Assembly (NCBI GenBank): GCA_905210415.1
Contig: CAJLWM010000009.1
Location: forward strand, 1 to 47,043
Direction: 5' to 3'
Length of the DNA stretch: 47,043 nucleotides
Origin: an uncultured Prevotellaceae bacterium
GTDB taxonomy: Bacteria > Bacteroidota > Bacteroidia > Bacteroidales > Muribaculaceae
This document shows, piece after piece, positions 32,672-41,843 of the stretch. Position 1 is the first letter of the stretch; each line of letters starts with the position of its first letter. Position numbers and translations under genes: made by a program. The notes under the pieces were generated by a model. It was not told where the DNA came from and did not search any database. It saw nothing but the letters and a program-made list of their open reading frames with translations.

Positions 32672-32698
32672 GCCTCGTAGGTGTGTGATCTGCGAGGC
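32672..32698 (-). other. Hairpin GCCTCG/CGAGGC after the SGBP gene
   Basis: A 6-bp stem extended by AG/CT around one unpaired base on each side, with a loop of about 9 nt, 34 bp after the binding protein stop. No T-tract. Likely an mRNA 3'-end protecting or processing structure together with the terminator that follows. Confidence 0.5.
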
Positions 32699-32731
32699 AG
32701 ATGAGGCTAAATAGTGAATTCTATGGTGTCG

Positions 32732-34231
32732 TTATTTTCTGGTTTTGGCAGCATCAGCGCCTTCCCATTCCATCGATTGGATGATAAGGTTGCATCCGCT
32801 GAATGCCCAACCATTGTTGTAAAGCATATCGACGTCAGCTTGAGAAATGACGAGGGTGTAAGAGTCTTGTCCAGCTGTCATTTCCACGATGTTGTTGCTT
32901 AAGCCGCCAAGTGCTGTGTTCCAGTCGCTGCGATACACAGGTTTGAGTTGCCACCAAGAAGCGCTGCTGTCTTCCTTGAAGTTGATGGTGAGTTTACCAG
33001 GACCCTTGATGGTTTTTGAGAATGCTTCCCATACGGCATCGGCTTTGTCTTTTGATGCTTCGAGATTGTTTGCCCAATTGCCAAGAGCAAAGTTGCCAGT
33101 CCAGAACACATTGCCCATCTTTATCATAGAAAGGGTTTGGCTTTCCACTGAAATGTTGGCATTTTGCACGAGGGTAAGTTTGCCGTCAACCATGCTTTCT
33201 GGAACTGTGAATTCGATAGCCGCGCCATTGTTGAGCACAGAGAAACCTCCGTTGGCCTTCAGCACAGCGCCACCAGGCACAATGATTTCGCGAACACGGT
33301 TGAGGCGTTTGCCCTTGATGGTCAATTTGTCGCCAACCTTGATGTTGGTTGCAGGAGTCACCGAAGTGATCTCGATGGTAGGGAATGTGATTTCAGGAGT
33401 TGAAATGGCGCTTCCTGAGAATTGCTTCAGAGTGATGACACCGCTGCAGGTTTCGGTAGGAACAGTGGTGGTGATCTCAGTGCCTTGTTCGTTCACAGAG
33501 AATGAAAGGTCGGCAATCTCGCCTGGATAGATAACGCTCTCAATGAGCTGAAGGTTATTTCCAGAGATGGTGATTACGTCGCCGCCATCCACTTGTGTTT
33601 TGCTCAATGCAGTCACAGAAGCCGTTTCGATGGTGAGTGGAGTTTCCCATTCGATAAGGGTTGGCACTTCAGCACCGTCGCTGAACACCAACTTGCCGCT
33701 AACGGCAGCCTTAGGAACTTCTATTTGGATTTCTTTGCGAGAAACCGATTTGAAATCTGTTGCTTCTACCACTACGCCATCGGCAAATGTGGCAGTGGCG
33801 ATGTTGTAAACATAGTCGCCAGTGACAGTGATGATATCGCCAGCCTTAACGTTGGTAGGGGTGACGTTGTCTACTGTGATAGGTTCTTCGAAAGAAATTA
33901 CTGATTTTGAAGTGATTTCGCCGCCAGGGAAAACAATCTTGATGTGTCCAGGAATTGCTTCTTGTGGCACTACCAGCTCAATGAGTTTATCGATCTTTGA
34001 TGCAAACTCGGTTACTTCCACATTGTCGGGGAAAACCACCTTGTTCACCTTAGTGAGGTCGGTACCGATAATCTTGATTGTGTTGCCTCTCAGCACTGGG
34101 CAAGGGCCGAATGAGTGGAGAGCCACAGAGTTCAGGTCGTTGTCGTCGTTGCATGAACTTACTGTGAACATTGTGCTTATTGTCACGAGGGCGATAAGCA
34201 TAATGTGTTGTATTTTATTGAAAGATCTCAT
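32732..34231 (-). CDS. Surface glycan-binding lipoprotein with tandem IPT/TIG domains
   Basis: This 499-residue lipoprotein (lipobox VSSC, then NDDND) carries about four IPT/TIG Ig-like modules of 75-85 residues. Each begins with a pattern like PTNVKAGDIITVTGDYV, KTQVDGGDVITISGNNL or ATNIKVGDKLTIKGKRL. A C-terminal unit (about 375-499), rich in Trp (NVFWTGNFALGNWANN, ASWWQLKPVYRSDWN), probably binds the glycan. Position after SusD and the other binding protein makes it an SGBP of the mannan PUL that captures polysaccharide at the cell surface. Confidence 0.88.
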   Translation of the reverse strand: MRSFNKIQHIMLIALVTISTMFTVSSCNDDNDLNSVALHSFGPCPVLRGNTIKIIGTDLTKVNKVVFPDNVEVTEFASKIDKLIELVVPQEAIPGHIKIVFPGGEITSKSVISFEEPITVDNVTPTNVKAGDIITVTGDYVYNIATATFADGVVVEATDFKSVSRKEIQIEVPKAAVSGKLVFSDGAEVPTLIEWETPLTIETASVTALSKTQVDGGDVITISGNNLQLIESVIYPGEIADLSFSVNEQGTEITTTVPTETCSGVITLKQFSGSAISTPEITFPTIEITSVTPATNIKVGDKLTIKGKRLNRVREIIVPGGAVLKANGGFSVLNNGAAIEFTVPESMVDGKLTLVQNANISVESQTLSMIKMGNVFWTGNFALGNWANNLEASKDKADAVWEAFSKTIKGPGKLTINFKEDSSASWWQLKPVYRSDWNTALGGLSNNIVEMTAGQDSYTLVISQADVDMLYNNGWAFSGCNLIIQSMEWEGADAAKTRK

Positions 34232-34263
34232 TTCTTTAAAATTTTAGTTGGTGTAGATTTGAA

Positions 34264-35484
34264 TTAATCAATTGCAACAATACGGAAGTTGTCAAACCAG
34301 ATTTCCACAGGCGCAGTTCCGTCGGCAGCGCCAAACATCATCAAGTTGATGTCGGTGTATTGGCTAATGTCGCCGAGTGTAAGGTCAGAAGAAGACTCAT
34401 CCTTGTTGTACTTAAATTCGGTGAGAGGGATGGTGACAGTGATCCAACCGTTGGTCTTGGCATTTACTTTGTTGGCCGAGTTGGTAAGATATGGCTTCCA
34501 GTGACATTGTGCGTAATTGTCGTCAGGAGAGATGCCACCGCCTTCGGTGTACTTTTGGAACCAGATCAAAAGAGGGCAATCTTCCCAATTGATAATGTTG
34601 CATTCAAACTTAAGAGCAAGCTTGGTGATGTCGCCAGTGGCGATAGGCTTGTTGCCCTTGCCGGCTGAAGCCCAGTAGCCCCACATGAGCTTGTCGGTCC
34701 AGTTCCATGCGCCATTGCTTTCGCAGAGGAACTTCATATAAAGACCCGAAACACCGTCTACGTCGTTAACACCAGCGGCAGGATATCCCCATGGGTTTTT
34801 GTAACCATCGTCGAAATTGGTGATAAGACCAGTTGTGTCGAGGAACTTGTGGGCGAAACGGCTTGTGCCATACATTGACTTCACCTTAAGATAACCTTCT
34901 GTTACGTTGTCAGGCACCACTATAGTCATCGATGTCTTGTCGTATTTAGTAGGAGAGACTTCTATGTCGCCGTTGGCACCAGGGAAAATCACCTTCACAT
35001 CGTCTTTGGTACCGATGAAGTAGTCGCCAGTGATAGTGATAACATCGCCAGCCTTGCCATATTCGCAAGACACTGAAATGATGCTTGGGTTAGGCACAAT
35101 CACCTTAAAGTCGTAGACTGTCTCAATGCCATTGCTGGTGATGAAACGCACCTTGTTGGTGACATTCTCAGGGTCAGAGAGCACGTTTGGCACGTCAACA
35201 ATGATGCTGTTGCTGGTGACGTAAGCTGGGTTGAGCTTAGCTCTTTGATCGTTGAACCATACCTGTTGCACATCGCCAAGGTTATGGCCGATGAATGCGA
35301 TGCGATCGCCCATATTGGCAGCCACAAGAAGAGAGTCGCTTTGTCCGGGCTCACACACTCTTACGTATTCGATAACTGGATTATTTCCAGCGTCTTTTTC
35401 TGCATCGGTCTCAGAGCAAGATGTAAGAGCCATACTTGCTATGCACATGGCAGAAAGAAATATTGTTTTGATGTAATTTTTCAT
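34264..35484 (-). CDS. Surface glycan-binding lipoprotein (SGBP-B type)
   Basis: This 406-residue lipoprotein (lipobox ALTSC, then SETDAEKD) has two IPT/TIG-like modules (about 35-210; GDVITITGDYFIGTKDD). A C-terminal jelly-roll glycan-binding domain like that of Bacteroides SGBP-B proteins spans about 215-406: ITNFDDGYKNPWGYP, WNWTDKLMWGYWAS and a final VEIWFDNFRIV. The exposed Trp residues fit a platform for a beta-1,4-linked chain. It follows susD directly, the usual place of an SGBP, and precedes the larger IPT protein. Confidence 0.9.
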   Translation of the reverse strand: MKNYIKTIFLSAMCIASMALTSCSETDAEKDAGNNPVIEYVRVCEPGQSDSLLVAANMGDRIAFIGHNLGDVQQVWFNDQRAKLNPAYVTSNSIIVDVPNVLSDPENVTNKVRFITSNGIETVYDFKVIVPNPSIISVSCEYGKAGDVITITGDYFIGTKDDVKVIFPGANGDIEVSPTKYDKTSMTIVVPDNVTEGYLKVKSMYGTSRFAHKFLDTTGLITNFDDGYKNPWGYPAAGVNDVDGVSGLYMKFLCESNGAWNWTDKLMWGYWASAGKGNKPIATGDITKLALKFECNIINWEDCPLLIWFQKYTEGGGISPDDNYAQCHWKPYLTNSANKVNAKTNGWITVTIPLTEFKYNKDESSSDLTLGDISQYTDINLMMFGAADGTAPVEIWFDNFRIVAID

Positions 35485-35505
35485 TTTTCGTTGCGCTTTT
35501 AGTGA

Positions 35506-37176
35506 TTAGAATTCATAATCTACTGGATCGTTGGCAAGTTGAGGAGAGTTGGTCAACGCAGCAGCAGGTACAGGAAGTTCGAAGCATGACAATGGCAGGA
35601 TGATAGTGTTGTCGTTTTCAAGCGCCAAAGTGTAGTTGTCGAGGTTGTTCATACCGGCATCGGTGTTAGGAGTGCCATCTTTCACCATATACACCATGTT
35701 GCGGTTGTAGCCGTTGTTGTCGTTTAGGTAAGCAAGGGCACGTTCCTTGCCTTCGCGGTAAGCAAGACGTTGAATGTCAAACCAGTTGTTGGCTTCGAAA
35801 GCAAATTCGCGGCGGCGTTCCTTCAATAGGTTTTCGTAGGTGAGAGGGCTACCGATAGTGCCAAGACCAGCACGTTCGCGAATGTTGTCAACTGCCTTGA
35901 TGGCATCTTCGTTAGTAGTAGAATTTGCGGTACCCATAAGCGCTTCGGCATAAAGCATATACACATCGCTAAGGCGGAGGATGTAGATGTTGTTGGCAGC
36001 ATCTTGGCTTGGACCCACTTGGTTGTTGCAGTCGGCCGATTTGCCTAAGATATATTTGCGCAAGTGAGAGTTGAGAGGGTTGCGCTCTTTGTCTACAGTG
36101 CCGTCGGCTGAGTAGTGCACGATTTTGTAGGTGTAACCACCATCGGCAACGCAGATGTTAGAGTAGTGGTCGTTGAGAGTCATGAATGTGTTGTAACGAC
36201 GCTTATCTTGTTTGTCGTAGAGCTTTTGAAGTCCGATAGTAGGGCCCTTGCCATCGCCCCAAGATCCGTCGGCAATATTTGTGCGTGACCAAGATGCGGT
36301 GCGAGGGTTGCCATAACCGTAGCCGTAAACCATACATTGAATAGCAAAGAGTGATTCTGGACCGTTGTTGCTTTCAGGATAGAAAAGTGTGCTATAATCA
36401 AGTTCCTTTGGTTCGGTGGTTATGCCGTCCATCACTTGCTTAGCGTGTGAGGCCGCGCTGGCATAAAGAGCCTCGCGGTTGTATCCGTAGTCGGTGTGCG
36501 ATGCCATTGTCACTTCAAGTTTAGCAAGCATGCCAAGGGCAGTCCACTTGGTTACGCGGCCAGCTTCGGCATCGGTATCCTTAAGAACGCCAGCAGCAAA
36601 TTCAAGGTCTTCCTTTATGAATTGGTATACGCTCTTCTGAGTGTTGCGAGGCACTTGAATGTTGCCCGAACCAATCATGTCAGAGTTGTTGACAATGATA
36701 GGCACATTTTGCCAAGTTTCGGCGAGAAGGTAGTAAACTATGCCACGAATGCAGCGTGCTTCGGCAAGACCTTGCTGGATAGCATATTGGCTAACACCAT
36801 GCTTAGCGGCAGCACTTGGCATGTCGTTGATGATTGAGTTGGAAAGAGAGATGATGTTGTAAAGACCTTTCCAACCTTCGTTAAGGTAAGGGTTACCATT
36901 GGTGTATGTTCCGTAGAACCATTGACCTTCTTGATCGTAGGTGTAATACATATCGCCCACGAGTTCGTCGAGTTTCCATTGGAAGTTTTGGGTGAAGTCA
37001 TACCACTGGTAGCAACCGTAGAGCGAGCGAGTGCTGGCTCTTACCATCTCGGCGCTGGTGTAGTAGTTGTCGCTCACTAATGAATCTTGAGGATCCACGG
37101 TGAGGAAGTTGTCGCAGCTTGTTGCACCCATGAGCAGTGCAAGCGACAATATTGTAGTTTTTAATTTAGAGTTCAT
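35506..37176 (-). CDS. susD: SusD-like nutrient uptake outer-membrane lipoprotein (RagB/SusD)
   Basis: This 556-residue lipoprotein (lipobox GATSC, then DNFLTVDPQDSLV) is a typical SusD. It has an N-terminal SusD-like region with TRSLYGCYQWYDFTQNFQWKL and GLAEARCIRGIVYYLLAETW, tetratricopeptide-type helices, and a C-terminal RagB/SusD domain with YILRLSDVYMLYAEALMG, NIRERAGLG and RREFAFEANNWFDIQRL. It forms the lid over SusC and captures oligosaccharides. It starts 19 bp after the susC stop. Confidence 0.96.
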   Translation of the reverse strand: MNSKLKTTILSLALLMGATSCDNFLTVDPQDSLVSDNYYTSAEMVRASTRSLYGCYQWYDFTQNFQWKLDELVGDMYYTYDQEGQWFYGTYTNGNPYLNEGWKGLYNIISLSNSIINDMPSAAAKHGVSQYAIQQGLAEARCIRGIVYYLLAETWQNVPIIVNNSDMIGSGNIQVPRNTQKSVYQFIKEDLEFAAGVLKDTDAEAGRVTKWTALGMLAKLEVTMASHTDYGYNREALYASAASHAKQVMDGITTEPKELDYSTLFYPESNNGPESLFAIQCMVYGYGYGNPRTASWSRTNIADGSWGDGKGPTIGLQKLYDKQDKRRYNTFMTLNDHYSNICVADGGYTYKIVHYSADGTVDKERNPLNSHLRKYILGKSADCNNQVGPSQDAANNIYILRLSDVYMLYAEALMGTANSTTNEDAIKAVDNIRERAGLGTIGSPLTYENLLKERRREFAFEANNWFDIQRLAYREGKERALAYLNDNNGYNRNMVYMVKDGTPNTDAGMNNLDNYTLALENDNTIILPLSCFELPVPAAALTNSPQLANDPVDYEF

Positions 37177-37195
37177 TGTAAGGTTGTATTAAAGA

Positions 37196-40100
37196 TTAGA
37201 AAGTCAAGTTTAAGCCCAAAGTATAGGTGCGAGGAGTAGGGTAGCGGCCCATGTCGATGTTTTGACGAAGAGCGCTTTGGTTGAATGCACCGATTTCAGG
37301 GTCATAACCCTTGTAACTTGTGAAAGTGTAGACGTTTTGCGCATTGAAGTAAATCTTAGCAGCGGCAATGTGTGCTTTCTGCAACAAACTTGAAGGAATG
37401 TGATAAGAAAGCGAAATGTTCTGTATGCGCAAGTAAGAGCCATCTTCGATCCAGCGGTCGCTCATGCGGTTGTTTCGGTTGCCGTCGAGCGAACTGAAGC
37501 GAGGCAGTGGAGCATCAGGATTTGATAGATAGGCAGCGCCAGATGCGTCGATAGCAGCGCGAGCGCGGTTGAGGACTGTGACTGATTGGTTATCCCAGAT
37601 GCTGTTCATTGCTTCGGTCTTGTAGCGAGCGAAGTTGAGCACATCGCCACCTACAGCGCCAGTCAAACCGATTGAGAGATCGAAGTCGCGATAAGAGAAG
37701 TTGTTGGTGAAACCGAAAGTGAAATCTGGGTTAGGGTCACCAATCACTACTTGGTCGTTTTCGTCGATTACTCCGTCAGGCACACCGTCAGGACCGCTGA
37801 TGTCCTTAAACTTGATATCGCCAGGATAAACGCCAGTAACCTTGTCGATGCGGTTGCGGCCATTGCCGTCGTTCACTTGCACTGGAGAGTCAAGGATGTC
37901 TTGTTCGCTGGTGAACAAGCGGTCTACTTTGTAACCATAGAACACACCCATTGGTTGACCAACCTTAATCATGGTAGCAGTTTGGAATTCCGACCACCAG
38001 TCAAGGTTGCCATACATAATTTGACTCTTGTCGTTGAGCGAAACCACTTTGTTTTTGTTGTGTGAAATGGTGAGAGTAGAAGCCCAAGTGAAATTCTTGG
38101 TGATAATGTTGCGAGTGTTGAGAGAGATGTCTATACCAGTGTTTTGGGTCTTACCGATGTTGGCATAAGGTGCTTGCAGATAGTTCCACTCGGCGCCGCC
38201 AAGATAGGTAGGGATAAGCATCTGAAGAAGGAGGTCTTTGGTCTGCTTCTTATATACGTCAACGGTGAGTTCGATGCGGCTGTTAAGGGCAGCGAAGTCG
38301 ATACCGGCATTGAATTGTTCTGAAGCCTCCCATTTGAGGAATGGGTTAGGAATATTCTTCAGGTAGTAACCAGTGCCAAGAGGTGTGGTGTAGCTCTGCA
38401 TAGCTGAGCCGTAGAGGTAAGTTGAAATATTGGCATTACCCACTTGACCATAACCAAGGCGCAACTTAAGGTTGTTGAGCCATGACACGTTGCTCAAGAA
38501 CTTTTCTTGAGAAGCACGCCAAGCAAGAGCCACTGAAGGGAAGTAGCCCCACTTGTTTTGAGGACCGAACTTTGAAGAACCGTCGGCACGCATTGTCACG
38601 GTAGCCAAATAGCGGTTGTCGTAGCCATAGTTTACACGGCCGAAGATAGAGGCTTGCGTAGCGCGGTCTTTAGCACCAGAGTTTTGCACGAAGTCGCCAT
38701 CGCCTGTCATCACAAAGATGTTGTCGGTGGTCATGTTCTTCTTTTGAAGGGAGATGTTTTCCCAAGAAGATTCTTGTGCTTCGAAACCAGCCATCACGCT
38801 CACGTCGTGAATCTTGTTGAATTGCTGAGTGTAGGTGATATAGTCTTTTTGTACCCAGAAGTAAGAGTGATCTTCCTTTTGATACATCTGGTTGATGGTG
38901 TTTTCTACAACGCCGAAGTGATAACGAGGCACATAAGCCTTGTTCATATTGTTAGAGGCATCATAGCCATATTCTGCGCGGAAGTTGAAGTGCTTCAAGA
39001 AGTCGATGCTTGCATAGAAGTTACCCATGATGTTTTGGCGCAACAAGGTGTTGTTTTTCTGCAAAGCAAGAGCCACAGGGTTCCATGTAGAAGAACCGTT
39101 GACAGTGGTAGGACCAGCGAAATTGCCGTCGAAGTCATATACAGGCACGTCGGGCTGCATAGTCAAAGCTTGCATAATGATACCGTCGGAACCATCGTTA
39201 AGAGTAATCTTTTCGTTGGTGCGAGTGTATGCAAGTTGACCACCGATTTTCATCCAGGGTGTGATCTGAGAGTCTACAGAGAAACGACCGTTGAAACGAG
39301 AGAAGTTTGAGCCAATGATGATACCATCTTGTTTCATCCAACCGCCAGAAGCAGAGAAAGTGACCTTTTCTGTACCACCAGAAACGCTAAGTTGGTGGTT
39401 TTGCATGAATGCTGTGCGGAATACTTCATCTTGCCAGTCGGTGCCCTTGCCAAGGATAGAAGGGTCGCGATAAGCTTGGTTGACGTTTTGGCCGGTGATG
39501 AATCCGTCTTCGGCAAGTTGATTTTGATAGGTTGCGTATTGTTGCAAGTTCATCATGTCGAGGCGTTTTGCTGTTTGTTGCCAAGCTACATAGCCGTCGT
39601 AAGTGACATTGGTGTTGCCAGCCTTGCCGCGACGAGTGGTGACGATTACCACACCGTTGGCGCCGGCTGCACCATAGATGGCACAAGCAGAAGCGTCTTT
39701 AAGCACGTCGATGCTCACGATGTCGCTTGGAGCGATAGCTGCGAGAGGATTCACCTTGTTTTGGCCGTTAGAACCGCCAGCCCAAGAGAAACCGCCGATT
39801 TCGCTACCCGACCCCGACATTTGAACGCCATCGATTACGTAAAGTGGTTCGTTGGAGCTGTTGATAGAACTTGCACCACGAATGCGGATAGATGTGGCAC
39901 CACCAGGAGCACCAGAGTTTTGAGTGACTTGCACACCAGCCACCTTGCCTTGAAGCATTTGGTCGGCATTGGTTACAATCGACTCTTTCATTTGATCGGC
40001 AGTAAGTGAAGCCACCGAACCGGTGATGTCGACGCGGCGTGATGTGCCGTAACCTACCACTACCACTTCGTCGAGTGACACTTCGCCGTCGCTCATTTTT

Positions 40101-40393
40101 ATTGTTACTTGTGTGCGACCGGCAAGTTTTACTTCTTGTGTCACCATACCCACGTATGAAACGATGAGGGTGGCATTGGTATTAGACACTTTGATTGTGA
40201 AATTACCGTCGAAGTCGGTAGCAGTACCACTTGCTTGCGAACCTTTTTCGCGCACTGTGGCACCGATAACTGGTTCGCCCGTTGAATCAAGGACCACACC
40301 CGAAACGGGTGTTTGTGCAACCATACTCATTGCAATAAACGCAAAGCAAGCTAATAGTATGGTTCTAAAGCCCAAATACTTTTTTGTGATCAT
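37196..40393 (-). CDS. susC: SusC-like TonB-dependent outer-membrane transporter
   Basis: This 1065-residue protein has a signal peptide (about 1-26, ending SMVAQ). A carboxypeptidase-regulatory-like domain follows (VSGVVLDSTGEPVIGATVRE, about 30-105). Next come the TonB-box region EVVVVGYGTSRRVDITGSVA, the plug with PGGATSIRIRGASSINSSNEP and LKDASACAIYGAAGANGVVIV, and a 22-strand barrel ending in an aromatic residue (GLNLTF). It imports mannan oligosaccharides with SusD. It has a promoter in the 160-bp gap before it, separate from the upstream esterase. Confidence 0.97.
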   Translation of the reverse strand: MITKKYLGFRTILLACFAFIAMSMVAQTPVSGVVLDSTGEPVIGATVREKGSQASGTATDFDGNFTIKVSNTNATLIVSYVGMVTQEVKLAGRTQVTIKMSDGEVSLDEVVVVGYGTSRRVDITGSVASLTADQMKESIVTNADQMLQGKVAGVQVTQNSGAPGGATSIRIRGASSINSSNEPLYVIDGVQMSGSGSEIGGFSWAGGSNGQNKVNPLAAIAPSDIVSIDVLKDASACAIYGAAGANGVVIVTTRRGKAGNTNVTYDGYVAWQQTAKRLDMMNLQQYATYQNQLAEDGFITGQNVNQAYRDPSILGKGTDWQDEVFRTAFMQNHQLSVSGGTEKVTFSASGGWMKQDGIIIGSNFSRFNGRFSVDSQITPWMKIGGQLAYTRTNEKITLNDGSDGIIMQALTMQPDVPVYDFDGNFAGPTTVNGSSTWNPVALALQKNNTLLRQNIMGNFYASIDFLKHFNFRAEYGYDASNNMNKAYVPRYHFGVVENTINQMYQKEDHSYFWVQKDYITYTQQFNKIHDVSVMAGFEAQESSWENISLQKKNMTTDNIFVMTGDGDFVQNSGAKDRATQASIFGRVNYGYDNRYLATVTMRADGSSKFGPQNKWGYFPSVALAWRASQEKFLSNVSWLNNLKLRLGYGQVGNANISTYLYGSAMQSYTTPLGTGYYLKNIPNPFLKWEASEQFNAGIDFAALNSRIELTVDVYKKQTKDLLLQMLIPTYLGGAEWNYLQAPYANIGKTQNTGIDISLNTRNIITKNFTWASTLTISHNKNKVVSLNDKSQIMYGNLDWWSEFQTATMIKVGQPMGVFYGYKVDRLFTSEQDILDSPVQVNDGNGRNRIDKVTGVYPGDIKFKDISGPDGVPDGVIDENDQVVIGDPNPDFTFGFTNNFSYRDFDLSIGLTGAVGGDVLNFARYKTEAMNSIWDNQSVTVLNRARAAIDASGAAYLSNPDAPLPRFSSLDGNRNNRMSDRWIEDGSYLRIQNISLSYHIPSSLLQKAHIAAAKIYFNAQNVYTFTSYKGYDPEIGAFNQSALRQNIDMGRYPTPRTYTLGLNLTF

Positions 40394-40491
40394 GAGAATC
40401 TGTGAGGGTTGTTTTAAAATTTATATTTTAGTTTTTAATCTCGTTAGCAGTAAAGGAATTATGTATGTGAAACTCATATGTTTCGACATGG

Positions 40492-40499
40492 CAAAATTA
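40492..40499 (-). promoter_or_regulatory. Candidate -7 box for susC
   Basis: TAATTTTG on the minus strand matches TAnnTTTG, about 100 nt before the susC ATG at 40393. It implies a leader of about 93 nt. No clear -33 box, which fits a regulated promoter needing an activator such as the AraC protein encoded at 46006-46881. Confidence 0.5.
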
Positions 40500-40552
40500 C
40501 TGCTGAAGATGCTGATAAAATAATACAATTTTATCAAGTTGTTACACTATTG

Positions 40553-41824
40553 TTACTTTATCATGTTCTCTTTGAAGAATTTAATCTGTGCGTTGTCCCA
40601 ATCGGGGTGTTGGGTGTCGTGTCCGCAGTTGGTGTAGATGATGAAGTTTTTGGGCGACTTGATAAGGTTGTATCCCGAAAAGTTGGTGTGAGGAGGGCAT
40701 ACTGGATCTTGCAATCCCACTCCCATAAGTATAGGGCATTTAATGTTGCGAGCATGGTTTTTGATGTCGAAGTAGGAGAGCGTAGCGTAAAGGGTGGCGT
40801 CGTCAAGCCAAAGTTCCTTTTGCTTGCGAAGTATTGGGTCGGCAGGCCAGTTTACAATCTTGAAGTAGTCGGGGTAGTCGCTGAGGAATGGAATCCAAGG
40901 AGCTGCAGCACGAATTCGCTTGTCGAGCGCGCATGCTGCCATGGTGAATGCGCCACCTTGGCTACCGCCTTCGGCGAAGATGTTGCGTGAGTCGGCTTCG
41001 GGAAGTTGGCTTATGAAATCGAGGGCTCGCACAAGGTCCATGAAAGCACCGCGATAGTAATAAGAGTTTTTGTCGGCAAGTCCGCTCACCACCCAATCGC
41101 CATATTTGTTGGTTGGCTCGTTGAGGCCTTGACCACGGGTGCTAAGCACAAATTCTATGAATTCGGGGTGTGAATCTGGGTGAGCATGCCAAGGCTTGCT
41201 GCCGTAGCCCATGTAGTGAAGAATCACAGGGAAACGGTTTTTCTTGGTGCACTTCACAGGCACTGTTAGGTAGCCTTGAATAGTGTCGCCTCCAAGCGAT
41301 TTCATAGTCACGAGATACACTCGGCCTGTTTTGTTGCTTTTGTCCTTTTCTTCGGTAATGGTATATTCTGGTGCTACGGCATCGAGTTCGGTGCGTGCAG
41401 CTTGCCAGAATTGAGCGAAATCGGGCTGATAATCGGGCAGCGAAACTATGTTTTCTGGCTCAAAACCTATGTTGAAGGATTGTTTTTTGGTGTTATCCAC
41501 GCTCACGGTGCAGCGATAGAAGCCAGGAGCAAGATTGAGGCGGAAATTGCATACGGCACTGTCGCCTGCGGCTGTGGCAACGTTTTGCGACAAGATATAT
41601 ACTGGCTGCTTAGTGTCGGTGGCAACGGTTAGTTGCACGTTGTAGTGGGCAGATGCTGTTGAGTCGTTTACAACTGCCAATTCAATTTCTGGTTGTTGTG
41701 GAGCAGTCCACCACCATCCGTTGAGTTGATGCATATTTACTTTCACCTCGGCTGTGGCAAACAATGGTAGTGCTACTGCTAATGCCGAGACGTATTTCTT
41801 GATTTTTGTGATAGATGATAACAT
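40553..41824 (-). CDS. Acetyl esterase, CE7 (acetylxylan esterase/cephalosporin-C deacetylase) type
   Basis: This 423-residue secreted protein (signal peptide about 1-25, ending FATAE) has an N-terminal beta domain (about 26-125) and a C-terminal AXE1/CE7 hydrolase. Key features are STRGQG (oxyanion, 228-233), GGSQGG with nucleophile Ser288, Asp373 in GLQDPVCPP and His402 in NCGHD. CE7 enzymes remove acetyl groups from xylans and other sugars; in this locus the natural target would be acetylated mannan or its oligosaccharides. It follows the GH5_7 mannanase by 19 bp. Confidence 0.92.
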   Translation of the reverse strand: MLSSITKIKKYVSALAVALPLFATAEVKVNMHQLNGWWWTAPQQPEIELAVVNDSTASAHYNVQLTVATDTKQPVYILSQNVATAAGDSAVCNFRLNLAPGFYRCTVSVDNTKKQSFNIGFEPENIVSLPDYQPDFAQFWQAARTELDAVAPEYTITEEKDKSNKTGRVYLVTMKSLGGDTIQGYLTVPVKCTKKNRFPVILHYMGYGSKPWHAHPDSHPEFIEFVLSTRGQGLNEPTNKYGDWVVSGLADKNSYYYRGAFMDLVRALDFISQLPEADSRNIFAEGGSQGGAFTMAACALDKRIRAAAPWIPFLSDYPDYFKIVNWPADPILRKQKELWLDDATLYATLSYFDIKNHARNIKCPILMGVGLQDPVCPPHTNFSGYNLIKSPKNFIIYTNCGHDTQHPDWDNAQIKFFKENMIK

Positions 41825-41843
41825 TTTTAATGGGAAATTATGG

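Noticed and set aside
38654..40009. Long plus-strand frames over susC
   Set aside because: Antisense to a complete 1065-residue SusC with plug and barrel; no recognisable protein features.
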